A DNA stretch of 64,000 nucleotides from Armigeres subalbatus (GCF_024139115.2 NC_085140.1:426769781-426833780), one strand, 5' to 3'. Numbered from the stretch's first letter, positions 1 to 11,452 are shown. Translations and numbers: made by a program. Notes: generated by a model from the sequence alone, not told the origin.

Positions 1-1064
1 AAAACAGACATTAAAAAACACTTATGGCAAACCATAAACCCAAACATGGATCACAACACTCCAAAAACGCCATGCTGAACATAATTACCTACACATGCGT
101 ATCTGGCGGAGGCGCTCGCGCGTCATACACGCGCCTGCATCACTCTGCACTGCCCATATGATTAACTTTATTGCGGTGATGATGATGATCGCCACTTGTA
201 TCATCGACTCCGGCTTGCTTACGAACGACGATCGTCACCCTCGCCGTGCAGATGCAGAATCACTTTACATCCGAAAACAAAAAATGATAATAAATGATGT
301 GATCGCCAGCGACGCGTGTGATTTTTTCATATCCTCATCGTTGTCAGTCGGTTGAATCTAAAAAATAACTATACGCCTCCTGCCAGAGAAAAGAAGGAGG
401 CAGTGAACCGATATTGATAAGCTGAGCTGAGCCTTGCCCGGTGGAAAAAGTGAAAACTTCCGAATTGCATCACCAAGCGTTGGTGCGTGATTTATGCTCA
501 ATGGTGGTCTATTAGATGCGTATCGGAACTCGGAAGATGAGGATTTTGTAACACATGAGACAAAATTTCAGTATCTTTTTAGAGGCTTGGAATCGGAAAA
601 TGAATGTTTCTATTCAGAAAAGGCACAGGTACAGGAAAAGCAATAGCAAAAGAAAAATGATTATGATTAGGAATAGGATAGAAAATAATATATGATTTAT
701 ATAAAACAGCGATATCAATAGCAAAAATTATTATGATAAAATAAAATAATATAAAATGAGCATGAGCATAGCCAAACAAATCATAGAAAATGAAAGAAAG
801 GAAAAATAATCGAGACATTATAATAATGTTTATTTCAGATGTTAAAAATAGAACGAGCCTTAGAAATATCAATAACATTCATATTCTTCAATTCAAATGT
901 GGACATAAATTATTGAATAAAGTAGTACAGGAAGAGCAATATTAAATAACTCTCTTCTGTGACCATTTACATGCTACTTTTAATGACACATATTACACTA
1001 CATTAAAATTTTTAGAGAAAAACTACAAAAACTAGCAATTGTTTCATGAAAAGAGTTAGAGACA
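1..1064. other. Intergenic, no gene recognised
   Basis: The first 360 bases are of mixed composition. From about 560 the sequence becomes strongly AT-rich, with many short A and T runs. Open frames here are short and show no motif I recognise. No tRNA, repeat end or splice-bounded coding segment could be supported. Confidence 0.5.
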
Positions 1065-1545
1065 TAGGGTAACGGTACCAATAGTGGAGGTATTAGAAGA
1101 TTCACAAAAGAAAATATTTTTTAAAAATTGATAATAATGGGAAATTTACAACTTTAATATCTTAGTCAATAGATAAACTAATAAATTTGCTAACAAAAAT
1201 GAGATACATAGATGTCATTTAACATCAACATTTACCAAATATTGCTTGCACCACTATGGGTACACTGTTCCTTTAGTGGCGGTAAAAATTAATTTTGGTT
1301 CCCATAGGGGTGCTATCCATTGGTTTCTTATGAGACTCGCCGATATTGGTACAGTTGCACCACTATAGATGCAAGGGAGTCAATTTTGTTAAGAAAAATC
1401 ATTGTTTTCAATAGTTTTTCAAGCGAAATCTGGATTAAACAGCACATTTAAAGCACGACGCATCAACAGAAAGCATCGGAAAATGTATAAATATGATAAA
1501 TGTCATTAAAATCCCACTACCTCCACTAAGGGTACAGTTACCCTA
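1065..1545. mobile_element. Small non-autonomous element with 28-bp inverted ends
   Basis: The left end at 1065-1092 starts TAGGGTAACGGTACC. The right end at 1518-1545 is its inverted copy, with 25 of 28 positions matching. Both ends begin with TA, so the real termini may be GGGTAAC with a TA target duplication, as in Tc1/mariner-type elements. Related words (CACCACTATGGGTAC, CACCACTATAG) recur inside. The 481-bp length without coding capacity fits a MITE. Superfamily is not established. Confidence 0.6.
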
Positions 1546-2150
1546 CCCACGTTTTTTTTCACACGGTTTGGTTATAGTCAATTAAGACCTTTAGTGTCAA
1601 TGAAACAATAAGTTAACCCCACTAAAAAATTCACAAAAAAATCAAAGAAAACTCAGGTGGTATTTAAAAAGCTGTGAAGGTTCAGGTTAACCGGGAAATT
1701 ATTGAACCTCGCAGAAAAAATCTGGCTGTAGATTTTACATTCGTAGCAAACATTAATTCAAATCATACGCAACTTGCATACAACAACTTGAACCGTAAGA
1801 GTCTCGCCTCGCAATATGCAGCAAAATGCCGTAAAATTGTTCATACTGACATTCGAGATGTCATGCATAGTGCTGTTCATGATGAGTGGAATTTCGAAAT
1901 GATCAAAGTTGATTCTATATTGAACTAGTAGCCGTTTAGACTTCCAACTCCAACCTCCTCCAGGTTGCAATACGGCAAATATACGAAAATGTGGTCTATA
2001 ATAAAAATGATAGAATATATACATAAATTAAACATTTATATGCTGCCATAATCTGAAAAGTGACGTATACGCCATTTTCCAATAAACGAGTAGTATTTAT
2101 CGAGCTCTTCAACAGAAAAATGAAAAACATGTATGTTGTAATTTGGCGCA
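1546..2150. other. Intergenic, no gene recognised
   Basis: AT-rich sequence between two mobile elements. Short open frames on both strands at 1674-2024 overlap each other and carry no recognisable motif, so I do not call a gene. Confidence 0.45.
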
Positions 2151-2152
2151 TA

Positions 2153-2378
2153 CAGTGGGTCCAAAAAGTATTCGTCTAGCTGCATATTTTTTAGTAAGAT
2201 GTAAAACTTAGGCGTGATAGAAGTGAAATCAAAAAACTTTCTTCTAAATTTGGTAGAAAACTTATCAACACATGATTATTATTCAAAAACAAATAGAATT
2301 TTCAATTACTTTTTCTGGTATGTAGAGAATATCTAAATTTCATCAATTTCGCTTGCTCAAAAAGTATTCGTCTATTCA
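2153..2378 (+). repeat. Left IR/DR arm of the Tc1-like element
   Basis: The outer repeat at 2153-2182 and the inner repeat at about 2355-2378 share the core CAAAAAGTATTCGTCTA. In IR/DR elements such as Sleeping Beauty, transposase binds both repeats of each arm. That role here is by analogy. Confidence 0.75.
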
Positions 2379-2555
2379 GAAAATAATCGAGCGAAACACG
2401 AATATAATAGTTTTATTCGCATGTAATTACATGCGAATAAATTACATTACATGCACACTCTAGTGATGTCTAGCAATATTTTGTCAATACTCAATGACAG
2501 ATCAAATAATGTTTTTGTTTGTTTGTTTGAACTTGGCGCGGAAAACAGAAGCACC

Positions 2556-3603
2556 ATGGGTGGGAAAAGTAAAAAGATGAGTCCCAATGAAAAAAAAACT
2601 TATTCTACGCCTGCATAATTAGTGCAAGTTGACTTATGACTTTGTATGAAATGTGGGTAGACCAAGGGTAACAAGAATTCAACCATTTAATTGGGGATTG
2701 GTCGCATCAGCGCCACAAAAATCTATCAAAACAAATAACAGAGTGCTCATCAGCGATGGTAAACTGATAACGATGAGCGATTTATTGTGCGGAAAATAAA
2801 AAAAATCTTTAAAAACGAGTTCACCCATATAGGCAAGTGAGTTGAAGAGAAGAAGTGCTCAGATATGAACCAATACGAACAGAAATACTTGTGAAAAGTA
2901 TGGGTATAATGGGCGAGTATCACGGAAGAAAGTTCAAGTGAGCCATCAAATTATTAAAAACAGCTCGATTTCAGCTAAAAATATCGCTGGAAGAAGGATG
3001 ACTTTCGGAATCAAGTCATGTTATCTGACGAAAGCAAGTACAGCATATTTGGATTAAATGGCCGATGTATGGTATGGCGGAAAAGGAATATTGAGATACA
3101 GCCGCAGAATCTCTTTTGAGCAGTAAAGCATAGTGGGGGCTCCGTCATGGTCTCTGAGGTGCTTGAGCGCAACCGGTGTGGGAAAATTTCACATTATTGA
3201 AGGAATTATGTATCACAAAATGTTCATCTGCATTTTGAAAGAAAATTTGAACTCCATTGCTGAGAAATTAGGCTTACAGGGAACATACATCTTACGGGGT
3301 GATAATTACCTCGAGTACACAGCCCAAAGTACTAAGCTGTAGCTACTCTATAAAACCCCAATCAACTCAAAACGCCTCTTCAGAGCCAAGATATGAATCC
3401 AATTTAACTCCATTTGAAGGTTCTGGACGACAAACTTTTCGTGAAATTCGTGAAAGTCATATTTCCAACAACAACGAATTGAAATTAGTGTTGAAAGAAG
3501 AATGGAAGAATATTCCGTCCCCCGTTAAGGCTAATTTGGCCAGTTCCATGCCACAAGAACTACACCCCGTCATAGATACACAGGGAATCCAACGAAATAT
3601 TGA
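2556..3603 (+). pseudogene. Broken Tc1-like transposase
   Basis: The start ATG at 2556 opens a basic N-terminus (GKSKKMSPNEKK) typical of Tc1 transposases, but the frame stops within about 20 codons. Later pieces lie in different frames. The first catalytic aspartate is seen in LSDESKYSIFG near 3020-3055. The second is in RGDN near 3295, where the usual DPKHTAQ block is changed by mutation. In the third block (QDMNP, near 3390) the codon expected for the catalytic acidic residue is a stop. The C-terminus ends at 3603. Several frameshifts and a lost catalytic residue make activity implausible. The DD34E class is inferred from motif context. Confidence 0.85.
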
Positions 3604-3650
3604 ATTCCATTCTACAACTCCTGTTTTCGTTTCAAAAGTGCGCTAAACCT

Positions 3651-3875
3651 GAATAGACGAATACTTTTTGAGCCCGTATTTAATGAATTGTTATGTTTTG
3701 TTACCTTTGTTTTTGTTATCGTTTTATTTTTCGGTTTGATTTTTAACAATAAAGATGAATTGATTATTTTGCCACACAATGTAATCGATAATTTTATTTT
3801 TTTGAGCTTACTAGATTCTATTTTTGACATTTTCTAGAAAATGCACAGCTAGACGAATACTTTTTGGACTCACTG
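3651..3875 (-). repeat. Right IR/DR arm of the Tc1-like element
   Basis: Inner repeat at 3651-3674 and outer repeat at 3846-3875, both inverted relative to the left arm. The outer repeat differs from the left one at a single position. Confidence 0.75.
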
Positions 3876-3877
3876 TA

Positions 3878-4250
3878 CGTCACCTTCTTAGTTTACGGCA
3901 ATAAAGTACGTCAAGCTAAAACTGACCATTTTCAAGCACTCTCTCCCCTTCGCCATATTTTTGAAATCATCCATACCCCATTTTCTACCACACTGAAAAT
4001 ATGTAATTTGACTCATCACTAAGCAAAGGTATAAAATATGTATTAATTTTGTCGGTTTTATTGCTAATGATCGAGCCTACTACTGATCAAATCCAAAATA
4101 TTCCGCTTTTCTTTGCCTCATTTAGCCCTAAGTTAACCCTTCCACCCTCTTGAAATTGAAAATAACATTATTTTTGGCTGTAATTTTTTTGTCTCTCAAA
4201 CATTTTTTTCGCAACTTTCACCACAAGAAGCGGAATTTATTAATAAACTA
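3878..4250. other. Intergenic, no gene recognised
   Basis: AT-rich filler between the Tc1-like element and the next repeat. Nothing supportable was seen. Confidence 0.45.
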
Positions 4251-4251
4251 G

Positions 4252-4508
4252 TCGACCCGGCAGACGTTGTCCTGCATAGTAGGCGAAAATGCGCGTTGTT
4301 AACTGCCCATACGAAATTCTCATACAAATCTTTATTTTAGTTTTTCACGATTTACTCAACTTAACTAATAATTTTCGCATGAGGAAATATCATATAAACC
4401 CGTCGGAAACTATAACGAAAGTAACTGCTGAAGGAATGAAGAAAATCCATCCAGCCGTTTTCGAGTTATGCGGATACGAACACAGACCATTTCATTTTTA
4501 TATATAAG
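4252..4508 (+). repeat. Unclassified interspersed repeat
   Basis: The segment starts GACCCGGCAGACGTTGTCC and ends TTTCATTTTTATATATAAG, a pairing of ends I associate with a widespread insect repeat. The phrase ATCCATCCAGCCGTTTTCG before the end belongs to the same pattern. The open frame across it (4289-4507) has no recognised domain. Classification needs a repeat library. Confidence 0.35.
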
Positions 4509-4509
4509 A

Positions 4510-4935
4510 TTATGCCGATACAAATATTCAAAAACTATTTTGTCTCCCTCCCCCTTTGGATTTTTTTGCCAAAAAATAATATTTTGAGTGGGCAACTAAA
4601 TAAAATTCGAATCATTTTGAGGATTTTCGATCTCTTATTCTAGTATTTCTATTTTTTATTATCCCCTTCCTTCTTTCGAAGACCAGTAGGACAAAATGGT
4701 AAATAAATATTTGTAACGGCCTTAATAATATTCAATTTCAAGAGCTTAATGAATTTCTAGGATTGGTTCTAAAGTTATTCCGGATTTCAAATTCCGGTGT
4801 TAGCTTTTCGCCATTTTCTAGAGCGCATATTTCGGAAATGATTATTCTACATATTTTGAATGGAAACGACGCATAAACTATGCCAAATTTGACCAGGAAT
4901 TTGATCGATTAAAAATATGGTCTGTATTCCGGACT
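4510..4935. other. Intergenic, no gene recognised
   Basis: AT-rich sequence with no coding or structural signal that I can support. Confidence 0.4.
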
Positions 4936-5335
4936 CCGGACAAGAGGTGTGCGCCGGTCCGAAAATCGGCGGCGGCGACGTTTGTCAGAATTTTAGTCGG
5001 CGGCGGTGTGAATCGGCGTGGCGATTTTTTATATAACGTTCTTGAAGATTTATTTTTTATTTTTTTGGACTTTTCCAGAATTTTTTTTAAGTTCTTCCAA
5101 AATATTCATTATTGGAAATTATTTTTGAATTTTCCACAGGAACTTTGAAGCTTTTTGTAATTCCCAAGGAAAATTGTTCGAAATTTCAGCGAAAAATAAT
5201 TCGGAATTTACATGAGAAACTATTCAAAATTTTCACGAGAAATCGTTCCAAATTTTTTACAGGAAATTGTTTGGAAAATTCTCGGAAAGTTCTTGTGGAG
5301 TTTTGTTGAGTATTTTTTAAATTTTCTCTGAACAA
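4936..5335 (+). repeat. GC-rich module plus degenerate GAAATT repeat
   Basis: Positions 4945-5030 hold a GC-rich module (GTGCGCCGGTCC, CGGCGGCGGCGACG, GAATCGGCGTGGCG) that recurs inverted at 46,690-46,795. From about 5060 it passes into a loosely periodic AT-rich tract of words such as TTTTCCACAGGAA and TTCACGAGAAA. The same texture occurs near 16.3-16.7, 40.6-40.9, 43.2-43.8 and 45.8-46.4 kb. It directly abuts the 3' end of the RTE element. Confidence 0.5.
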
Positions 5336-7536
5336 AGGAGGCTCCGCAAATCGTCCTCCACCTGATCGATCCACCTTGCCCGCTGTGCACCTCACCTTCT
5401 TGTTCCCGTCGGATCGTTGTCGGGAACCATTTTTACCGGATTACTGTCCGACATTCTGCCTACGTGCCCGGCCCACCGCAGTCGTCCGATTTTCGCGGTG
5501 TGAACGATGGATGGTTCTCCCAACAGCTGATGCAACTCGTGGTTCATTCGCCTCCTCCACGTACCGTCCGCCATCTGTACCCCACCATAGGTGGTACGCA
5601 ACACTTTCTTTTCAAAAACTCCCAGTGCGCGTTGGTCCTCCACGAGCATTGTCCAGGTCTCGTGTCCGTAGAGGACTACCGGTCTAATGAGCGTTTTGTA
5701 GATTGTCAGTTTGGTACGGCGGCGAACTCTATTCGATCGGAGCGTCTTGCGGAGTCCAAAGTACGTGCGATTTCCAGCCACTATGCGCCTCCGAATTTCT
5801 CTGCTGGTATCGTTATCGGCGGTCACCAGTGAGCTCAAGTACACGAATTCTTCAACCACCTCGATTTCGTCACCACCGATAGAAACTCGTGGTGGGTAGC
5901 TTACATTGAACTCTCTTGAGCCTCTTCCTATCATATACTTCATCTTCGACGTGTTGATGACTAGTCCAATCCGTTTAGCTTCGCTTTTCAGTCTGATGTA
6001 GGCTTCCTCCATCCTCTCAAAGTTACGTGCCATGATATCAATGTCGTCGGCGAAACCAAATAACTGGACGGACTTCATGAAAATCGTACCACTCGTGTCA
6101 ATCCCTGCCCTTCGTATTACTCCCTCCAAAGCGATGTTGAATAGCAGACACAAAAGACCATCACCTTGCCGTAACCCTCTACGCGTTTCTAAGGGACTCG
6201 AGAATGCCCCTGAAACTCGAACTACGCACATCACCCGATCCATCGTCGCCTTGATCAACCGTGTCAGTTTGTCCGGAAATTCGTTTTCGTGCATTAGCTG
6301 CCATAGCTGGTCCCGATCGATTGTATCATGTGCGGCTTTGAAGTCGATAAATAGATGATGTGTGGGCGCGTTGTATTCGCGGCATTTCTGCAATACCTGA
6401 CGTATGGCGAACACCTGGTCTGTGGTAGAGCGTTCACTCATAAATCCCGCCTGGTAGTGCCCCCACGAACTCTCTTGCAATTGGTGTTAGTCGGCGGCAT
6501 AAAATTTGGGAGAGTACCTTGTAGGCGGCGTTCAGCAATGTGATTGCGTGGTAGTTGCTACAACCCAGCTTATCGCCCTTTTTGTAGATGGGACACACGA
6601 CACCTTCCATCCACTCCTGCGGCAGAACCTCATCCTCCCAAACCTTGGTACACCCGATTCTTTTTTTACACGGGGGATGCGTGCCGTGTGAAAAAAATCC
6701 GTGTAAAAATAATCCGTGTTATTTCAAGAAACCGTGTAAAAATAATCCGTGTTATTTCGAGAATCCGTGCAAAAAAAATCCGTGCTATTTCGAGAAACCG
6801 TGTAAAAAAAGCCGTGCAAAAAATATCCGTGTAAAAAAAGTAACCGGGTCTTTGTTAATATGGGGATGCGTTCCGTGTAAAAATAAATCCGTGTAAAAAA
6901 ATCCGTGTTATTTCGAGAATCCGTGTAAAAAAAATCCGTGCTATTTCGAGAAACCGTGCAAAAAAATCCGTGTTATTTCAAGAATCCGTGTAAAAAAAGC
7001 CGTGTAAAAAAAATCCGTGTGAAAATAATCCGTGTAAAAAAAGAATCGGGTGTAATCACCCAGTACAGAGCTCTAGCCAGTGCCTCACCACCATGTTTAA
7101 ACAGCTCTCCTGGTAGTTGGTCAACTCCAGGGGCTTTGTTGTTTTTCAGCCGGCCGATCTCCTCCTGGATTTCTTGGAGATTCGGAGCCGGAAGTCGCAT
7201 GTCCTGCGCGCGTGCTCCTAGGCTCATTACCAGACCGCCACCGTTGTCTGCCATATCGTCATTCAGGTGCTTTTCGTAGTGCTGCCGCCACCTTTGGATC
7301 ACCTCGAGCTCGTTTGTAAGAAGGTTCCCGTTTATGTCCTTACACATATCGGACTGTGGCACGTGGCCCTTACGTGAACGGTTCAACTTCTCATAGAACT
7401 TTCGTGTGTTATTAGCGCGGTACAGTTCCTCCGTCTCTTCACGGTCTCGGTCTGTTCCGCGCCCGTTTGTATCGTTCCTCGTTGGCCCTCGTTCGGTGTT
7501 GCAGCAATCTCGCCAATGCTGCATTCTTCTCCTCAA
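5336..7536 (-). pseudogene. RTE copy 1 linker and reverse transcriptase, interrupted
   Basis: The linker segment (7065-7536) contains RRQHYEKHLN-like text and NNKAPGVDQLPGELFK, the usual lead-in to the RTE polymerase. A 402-bp insertion at 6651-7052 follows. The polymerase body (5392-6480) has YQAGF.SERSTTDQ, HHLFIDFKAA and RRGLRQGDG. The catalytic box is FGFADDID, with both aspartates intact. The C-terminal block includes YGHETWT, WRRRMNHEL and RLRWAGHV. The frame is lost at 5392, and residual homology ends near 5336, short of the normal 3' end. Stops separate the linker from the polymerase, so this copy is dead although its catalytic box survives. Confidence 0.85.
6651..7052. mobile_element. 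TIR element with internal CCGTGTAAAAAAA repeats
   Basis: A 402-bp insertion in the RTE linker. Its 23-bp terminal repeats (6651-6673 and 7030-7052) are perfect inverted copies starting CACCCGATTCTTTTTTT. TA sits on both sides (6649-6650 and 7053-7054), suggesting a Tc1/mariner-type target duplication. The inside is nearly all repeats of CCGTGTAAAAAAA and CCGTGTTATTTCGAGAA, words that also form the inner end of the terminal repeats. One open frame reads these as Cys-rich text; I regard that as an accident of the repeat. No transposase is present. Confidence 0.8.
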
Positions 7537-7539
7537 CTA

Positions 7540-8986
7540 ACTGCTCACATTCGCCGTCATACCAGTCGTTTCTCTGATCCGGAGCCACCGTGCCTAGTGC
7601 AGCGGTTGTGGTGTTTCCAATGGCGGATCGAATATCTCTCCAGCCATCTTCAAGAGGTGCTGCGCCTAGCTGCTCTTTCGTTGGGAGTGCCACTTCCAGC
7701 TGCTGCGCGTAGTCTTGGGCTAGTCCACCGTCTTGTAGCCGCCCAATGTTTAGCCGCGGTGCACTGCGGTAAGTGCGTACGTTCGTGATGTCGGAGAAGA
7801 ATTTACCGTCGATTAGAACGTGGTCGATTTGGTTTTCCGTTACTTGGTTAGAAGATTTCCATGTGGCCTTGTTGATATTTTTGCGAGGAAAGAAGGTGCT
7901 TCGGACTACCATTCCGCGGGAGGCTGCGAAGTTTATGCATCGTTGGCCGTTGTCATTCGATACGGTGTGCAGACTATCCGGTCCGATGACCGGTCTATAC
8001 ATTTCCCCCCTTCTTACCTGTGCGTTCATGTCGCCGATGACGATTTTGACGTCCCGCAGTGGGCATCCATCGTATGTCTGCTCCAGCTGTGCGTAGAACG
8101 CTTCTCTCTCGTCGTCGGGTGTCCCTTCGTGTGGGCAGTGCACGTTGATGATGCTATAGTTGAAGAAACGGACTTTAATCCTCAGCTTGCACATCCTTGC
8201 GTTGATTGGCTGCCACCCAGGGATATAGCGCAGCTGTCAACCCCATACAGATGCACCGTAGTAAACATGAATTTGACACTTTTGGAAATCCTGACAGTTT
8301 TGGGTATTTTGACATTTTCGGTTTGTGCACGCTTAATTCAGTTGACCTTTTTCCATGAGTTTCAACTGGGTTAACTCCTGTAAACGACTCGTTTTTTTTG
8401 GCGTGCACGTGTGAGTGCACTACACGATTCAGAGGAATAAATAATTTTTAAGTTATAAATCTGTGTAAGTCAACGAATAAAAGAGTAAACATATCTAGGT
8501 ATGTATTTCATGTTTGATACGGTGATTTTGACTTTTGCTATACCCCTGCTGCCACCCAATCACGCGTTGGCGCATCTTACCCAGCACTATGAAGCCGGTT
8601 CTCAGCTCGTTGGTGGTGCCACAGCTTTGGTAGAACGTTGCCGCTCGATGTCCGCTGTTCCACACTTTCTGTCCTGTCTAGCAAATCTCCTGCAGCGCCA
8701 CGACGTCGAAGTTGCGGGGATGTAATTCATCGTAGATCATCCTGTCGCAACCTAGCGACTTACAGTTCCATGTTCCAAGCTTCCAATCGTGATCCTTTAT
8801 TCGTCGCCTAGGTCGTTGCCGATTATATCGAGTCGTATTATCTCTTATATTGCTCGTAATTATTGGTTTTCCAGGTGGCTTATTGGGCCTGCGCAAACCT
8901 CCTGTCTCGTCGGAGGGCCGTCGTGTGAGGTCTGTTCTGTGTCCCACATGATACCACGACTTGGGCTTGTGAGCATTAAGCAGCAC
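7540..8986 (-). pseudogene. RTE copy 1 endonuclease domain, split by an insertion
   Basis: The N-terminal half (8678-8986) contains LGTWNCKSL and DVVALQEIC, the opening motifs of APE-type endonucleases. The downstream half (about 7540-8194) carries INVHCPH, the IGDMNAQV (GDxN) motif and ENQIDHVLIDG. These cover most of the catalytic set that nicks target DNA to prime reverse transcription. A 328-bp insertion at 8220-8547 splits the domain between the phrase reading VIGWQ and MCKLR. The continuation into the linker is frameshifted near 7440-7540. The protein cannot be made from this copy. Confidence 0.85.
8220..8547. mobile_element. 328-bp non-autonomous insertion with 11-bp flanking repeat
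   Basis: GCTGCCACCCA occurs at 8209-8219 and 8548-8558, exactly where the RTE endonuclease frame is interrupted, so it is a target-site duplication. The insert starts GGGATATAGC and ends GCTATACCCCT, giving short imperfect inverted ends. It has no coding capacity. An 11-bp duplication is long for a DNA transposon; MULE-type insertions of 9-11 bp are one possibility. Confidence 0.65.
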
Positions 8987-9049
8987 ACGGTCGTCTACTT
9001 GCGGATACAGGCAGCTTTATATAGGGGTTTTGTGGGGCAAGCCCCACAA

Positions 9050-9620
9050 CAAAATATGAATAAAATTGCCACAAATAATGCAAAATTTTCATACACTTTT
9101 GATTCAACAAAACAACAATAAATTAGCAATTTAAGAAGCAAAAATTGCAATTATAAAAGAAATTTTTTCCGTAAAGAAATCGAAATTTTCCACAAAAAAA
9201 CAAAATCTCCATAAATAAATAAATATTAACAAAAAAAAGTACAATTTATTTACAAAGTAAATAAAAAATATAAAAACTTTCAACGAAAACAAACTATAAA
9301 GAGCAATAAAAAATATGAAAATTTCCATCGAAAAATACATAAAAGCAATAAAATTGAATACATTTTCCATTAACAAACGAGAAGAAAGAAGGGGGATATC
9401 CATGGAAAAAATACTCATTTTTTTTTGCATTTTTCTTATTTTTAATGAAAATTTTCGCCGTTATATTTTTTTGTGGAAAGTTTAATTTTTTGTGGAAGAA
9501 ATTTTTTTATTGCTAATATTGATTTAATTGTTTAAGGAAATTTTATTTTTTATTTTTCAATAAAACATTTTGATTTCCTTATGGGAAATTTGAGGAGAGT
9601 TTTTATTTTAGTCGTTCTAG
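9050..9620. repeat. AT-rich repeat, related to the 22-kb fold-back arms
   Basis: Very AT-rich sequence with recurring TTTTCCACAAAA and TTCCATAAA words. Its minus-strand translation near 9131-9190 (FFTEKISFIIAIFAS) resembles that of the arms of the fold-back element at 22,058-22,912 (FFMENSSFIIAIFAFKS). It therefore looks like a diverged partial copy of that family. The open frame is not taken as a gene. Confidence 0.5.
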
Positions 9621-10557
9621 CAGTTTAGTTATTCTTGAAGTTGTTGAAGTTGTATGCTTCTAGAACATACCTACCGTCCTATCGTCAACATGGATTTATT
9701 CAGCACTTTCTTGGCTTCCACCAGATGTACGTGGAATGAGGCCACTTGCAAGCCCGCATAGCTCTTTTATAATCGAATCGCGGTGTCGTTTTGCTGACTT
9801 GAACCGTTTGTTTGAGAAACTGCATATGTAACATTTTTGGCCAAAATGAGTTTTTTATATATTCTGAATCCTCGTCCAAAAATACGTATTCTGGCAAAAA
9901 ACACGAAAAAAAATTTTGTTCAGGAATGTATGAATTTTTTTTCGTTTGTTTGAGAAACTACATATGTCCACGTACTTTGAAGAGCAATTGTGGAGTACTG
10001 CTTTCATTTTTTGCTCTGAAAGTGCCCCAGGGTGTTGAGTTTTGCCAAAAACTATTGATCTGTATCGAAGAAATCGATTGCAAAGATTCGGTGCAAATTT
10101 GTTCAAAAACAGTTTTTGTTGTTTTCTCGAAATAGTGTAAAATGGACTTATGCAGTTTCTCAAACAAATGATTCAATTTCATCTGCGTGTAGCATGTTGC
10201 CTGTTGGAAAGGCATCCTTCAGGGCATGAATGTGCAGTTAATTTATAAACTAGCAAATTGTGCTCAATTACTATAAAAAGCAATATTATTTATTGAGCAG
10301 TTGCAAATTGTTTTGTAAATTGAGATATTGTTACGACATAAATTATAAATTTTATGTTTATTCGATTTTATGCCACAGATCAAATGTTGAGTTAAATAAT
10401 TTAAAGCTAAAGAAGGATTCGATAATAAATTACTTTAATGTTTCCATGTGTTTAAGTTTTTTTTATTTAACTCAACTATTTTTACGTAGATTTTGGAATA
10501 TACACGTTTTTACGCAGATTTCGGGATAATTAGAGATTGCATATTGTCTGGAAACTA
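9621..10557. other. Unassigned region with a short repeated word
   Basis: The word GTTTGTTTGAGAAACT occurs near 9808 and 9945, followed both times by A/GCATATGT. An inverted version (CAGTTTCTCAAACAAAT) occurs near 10,150. This spacing suggests an old small inverted-repeat element, but I could not place its ends. No gene was recognised. Confidence 0.4.
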
Positions 10558-11452
10558 TAAAAGTAGTTGGGGGGAGATCCGCTAGTGCCGGATACATAAG
10601 GCATTTAACGAAAACTCTCTTATTATCCGGATTATGTTTTATTGTGTACCATATACACAAAATTTGATCATTAATGATTCATACAAACTATATTTGAGTA
10701 TTTGAACACGTTTTTGGACGATGTATTGTGATGATGAATTTTGGTGAAATGTTTCACGGTTAAGAAAGTGTCTCCGAGTACTGGACACTATTGCATCATG
10801 TTCAAATGTGACTAACTTCCTATTACATAAGTAAAGACATCATTTAGAAAAATATTATTTTTCACCTGCTTCAAGTTGTAGATATGAACAGGTGTTAGTA
10901 GAGCTTATTTAACTCTCCAGCTCAATTTCTTACATCCTACTCAAAATCCCCTCAATATTCAATGACATCTTCAATTTTTGTTTCTGCTTATTTCTATGGC
11001 TTTCTGATACTTCAGCAAGAAAAAACAATTGAATTGAAGTAAGTTTAGCAAAACAGGTGCAAAGAATGGCAAAAAAATCACTGTCTGGACCCGGGGGACA
11101 GCTACTGGATACAGAAATTGATTTTACACCATATATACATTAAATATCTATCCAATCATGATCGCAATTTGAAATATGCCTAATATTGAACAACTCGACA
11201 TAATCAGAATGCATTCGATTGATTTTAATATTGTTGATTCAAACCTTCTAAAATAAGGCGAAATATGATTTTTTTTTTTGACATATTTGTTCAATTCAAA
11301 TTTTGTACAAAGTTTACAACATGACGATCTGATATTCCATACAGGTAAAGGACTGTTCAATAGATTTCTTTTGTACTACGTAAGATAATGGAGGGATCTC
11401 TGTAAGTGCCGTTTTAAGATGTGTCCGGCGCTGGGGGATCTCCCCCTATACT
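10558..11452. mobile_element. Probable decayed DNA element with inverted ends
   Basis: GGGGGAGATCCGCTAGTGCCGGATACAT-like sequence at about 10,570-10,600 is repeated inverted at about 11,410-11,445 (GGGGGATCTCCCCC and CCGGCGC). The inside repeats related words (GTGTCCGG, CCCGGGGGACAGC). The pattern resembles a decayed terminal-inverted-repeat element of about 0.9 kb. No transposase segment was found and no target duplication was resolved. Confidence 0.45.

Larger units (their letters stand above)
2153..3875 (+). mobile_element. Tc1-like DNA transposon, inactive
   Basis: A 1.72-kb element bounded by TA dinucleotides at 2151-2152 and 3876-3877, the expected Tc1/mariner target duplication. The outer inverted repeats (2153-2182 and 3846-3875) begin CAGTG and match at 29 of 30 positions. 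The word AAAAAGTATTCGTCTA recurs near 2360 and, inverted, near 3655. Each arm therefore has an outer and an inner direct repeat, the IR/DR arrangement. A broken transposase lies between the arms. Length, ends and coding strand all agree with a once-autonomous element. Confidence 0.9.
5336..9050 (-). mobile_element. RTE-clade LINE, copy 1, interrupted and inactive
   Basis: The minus strand encodes an apurinic-type endonuclease followed by a reverse transcriptase in the order and spacing of RTE-clade LINEs, which have no separate gag frame. The 5' untranslated part reaches about 9050 and matches a second 5' fragment at 16,830-17,040. The coding body is broken by frameshifts near 7440-7540 and 6480-6650. 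Two separate insertions, at 6651-7052 and 8220-8547, also interrupt it. The 3' end is lost at about 5336 within the conserved C-terminal region. Aedes carries RTE elements such as JAM1; assignment to that lineage is a guess. Confidence 0.85.

Noticed and set aside
6588..6896. Cys-rich open frame (PCKNNPCYF repeats) resembling a small knottin or metallothionein
   Set aside because: It is produced by the CCGTGTAAAAAAA repeat of the inserted TIR element and has no start context or conservation evidence.
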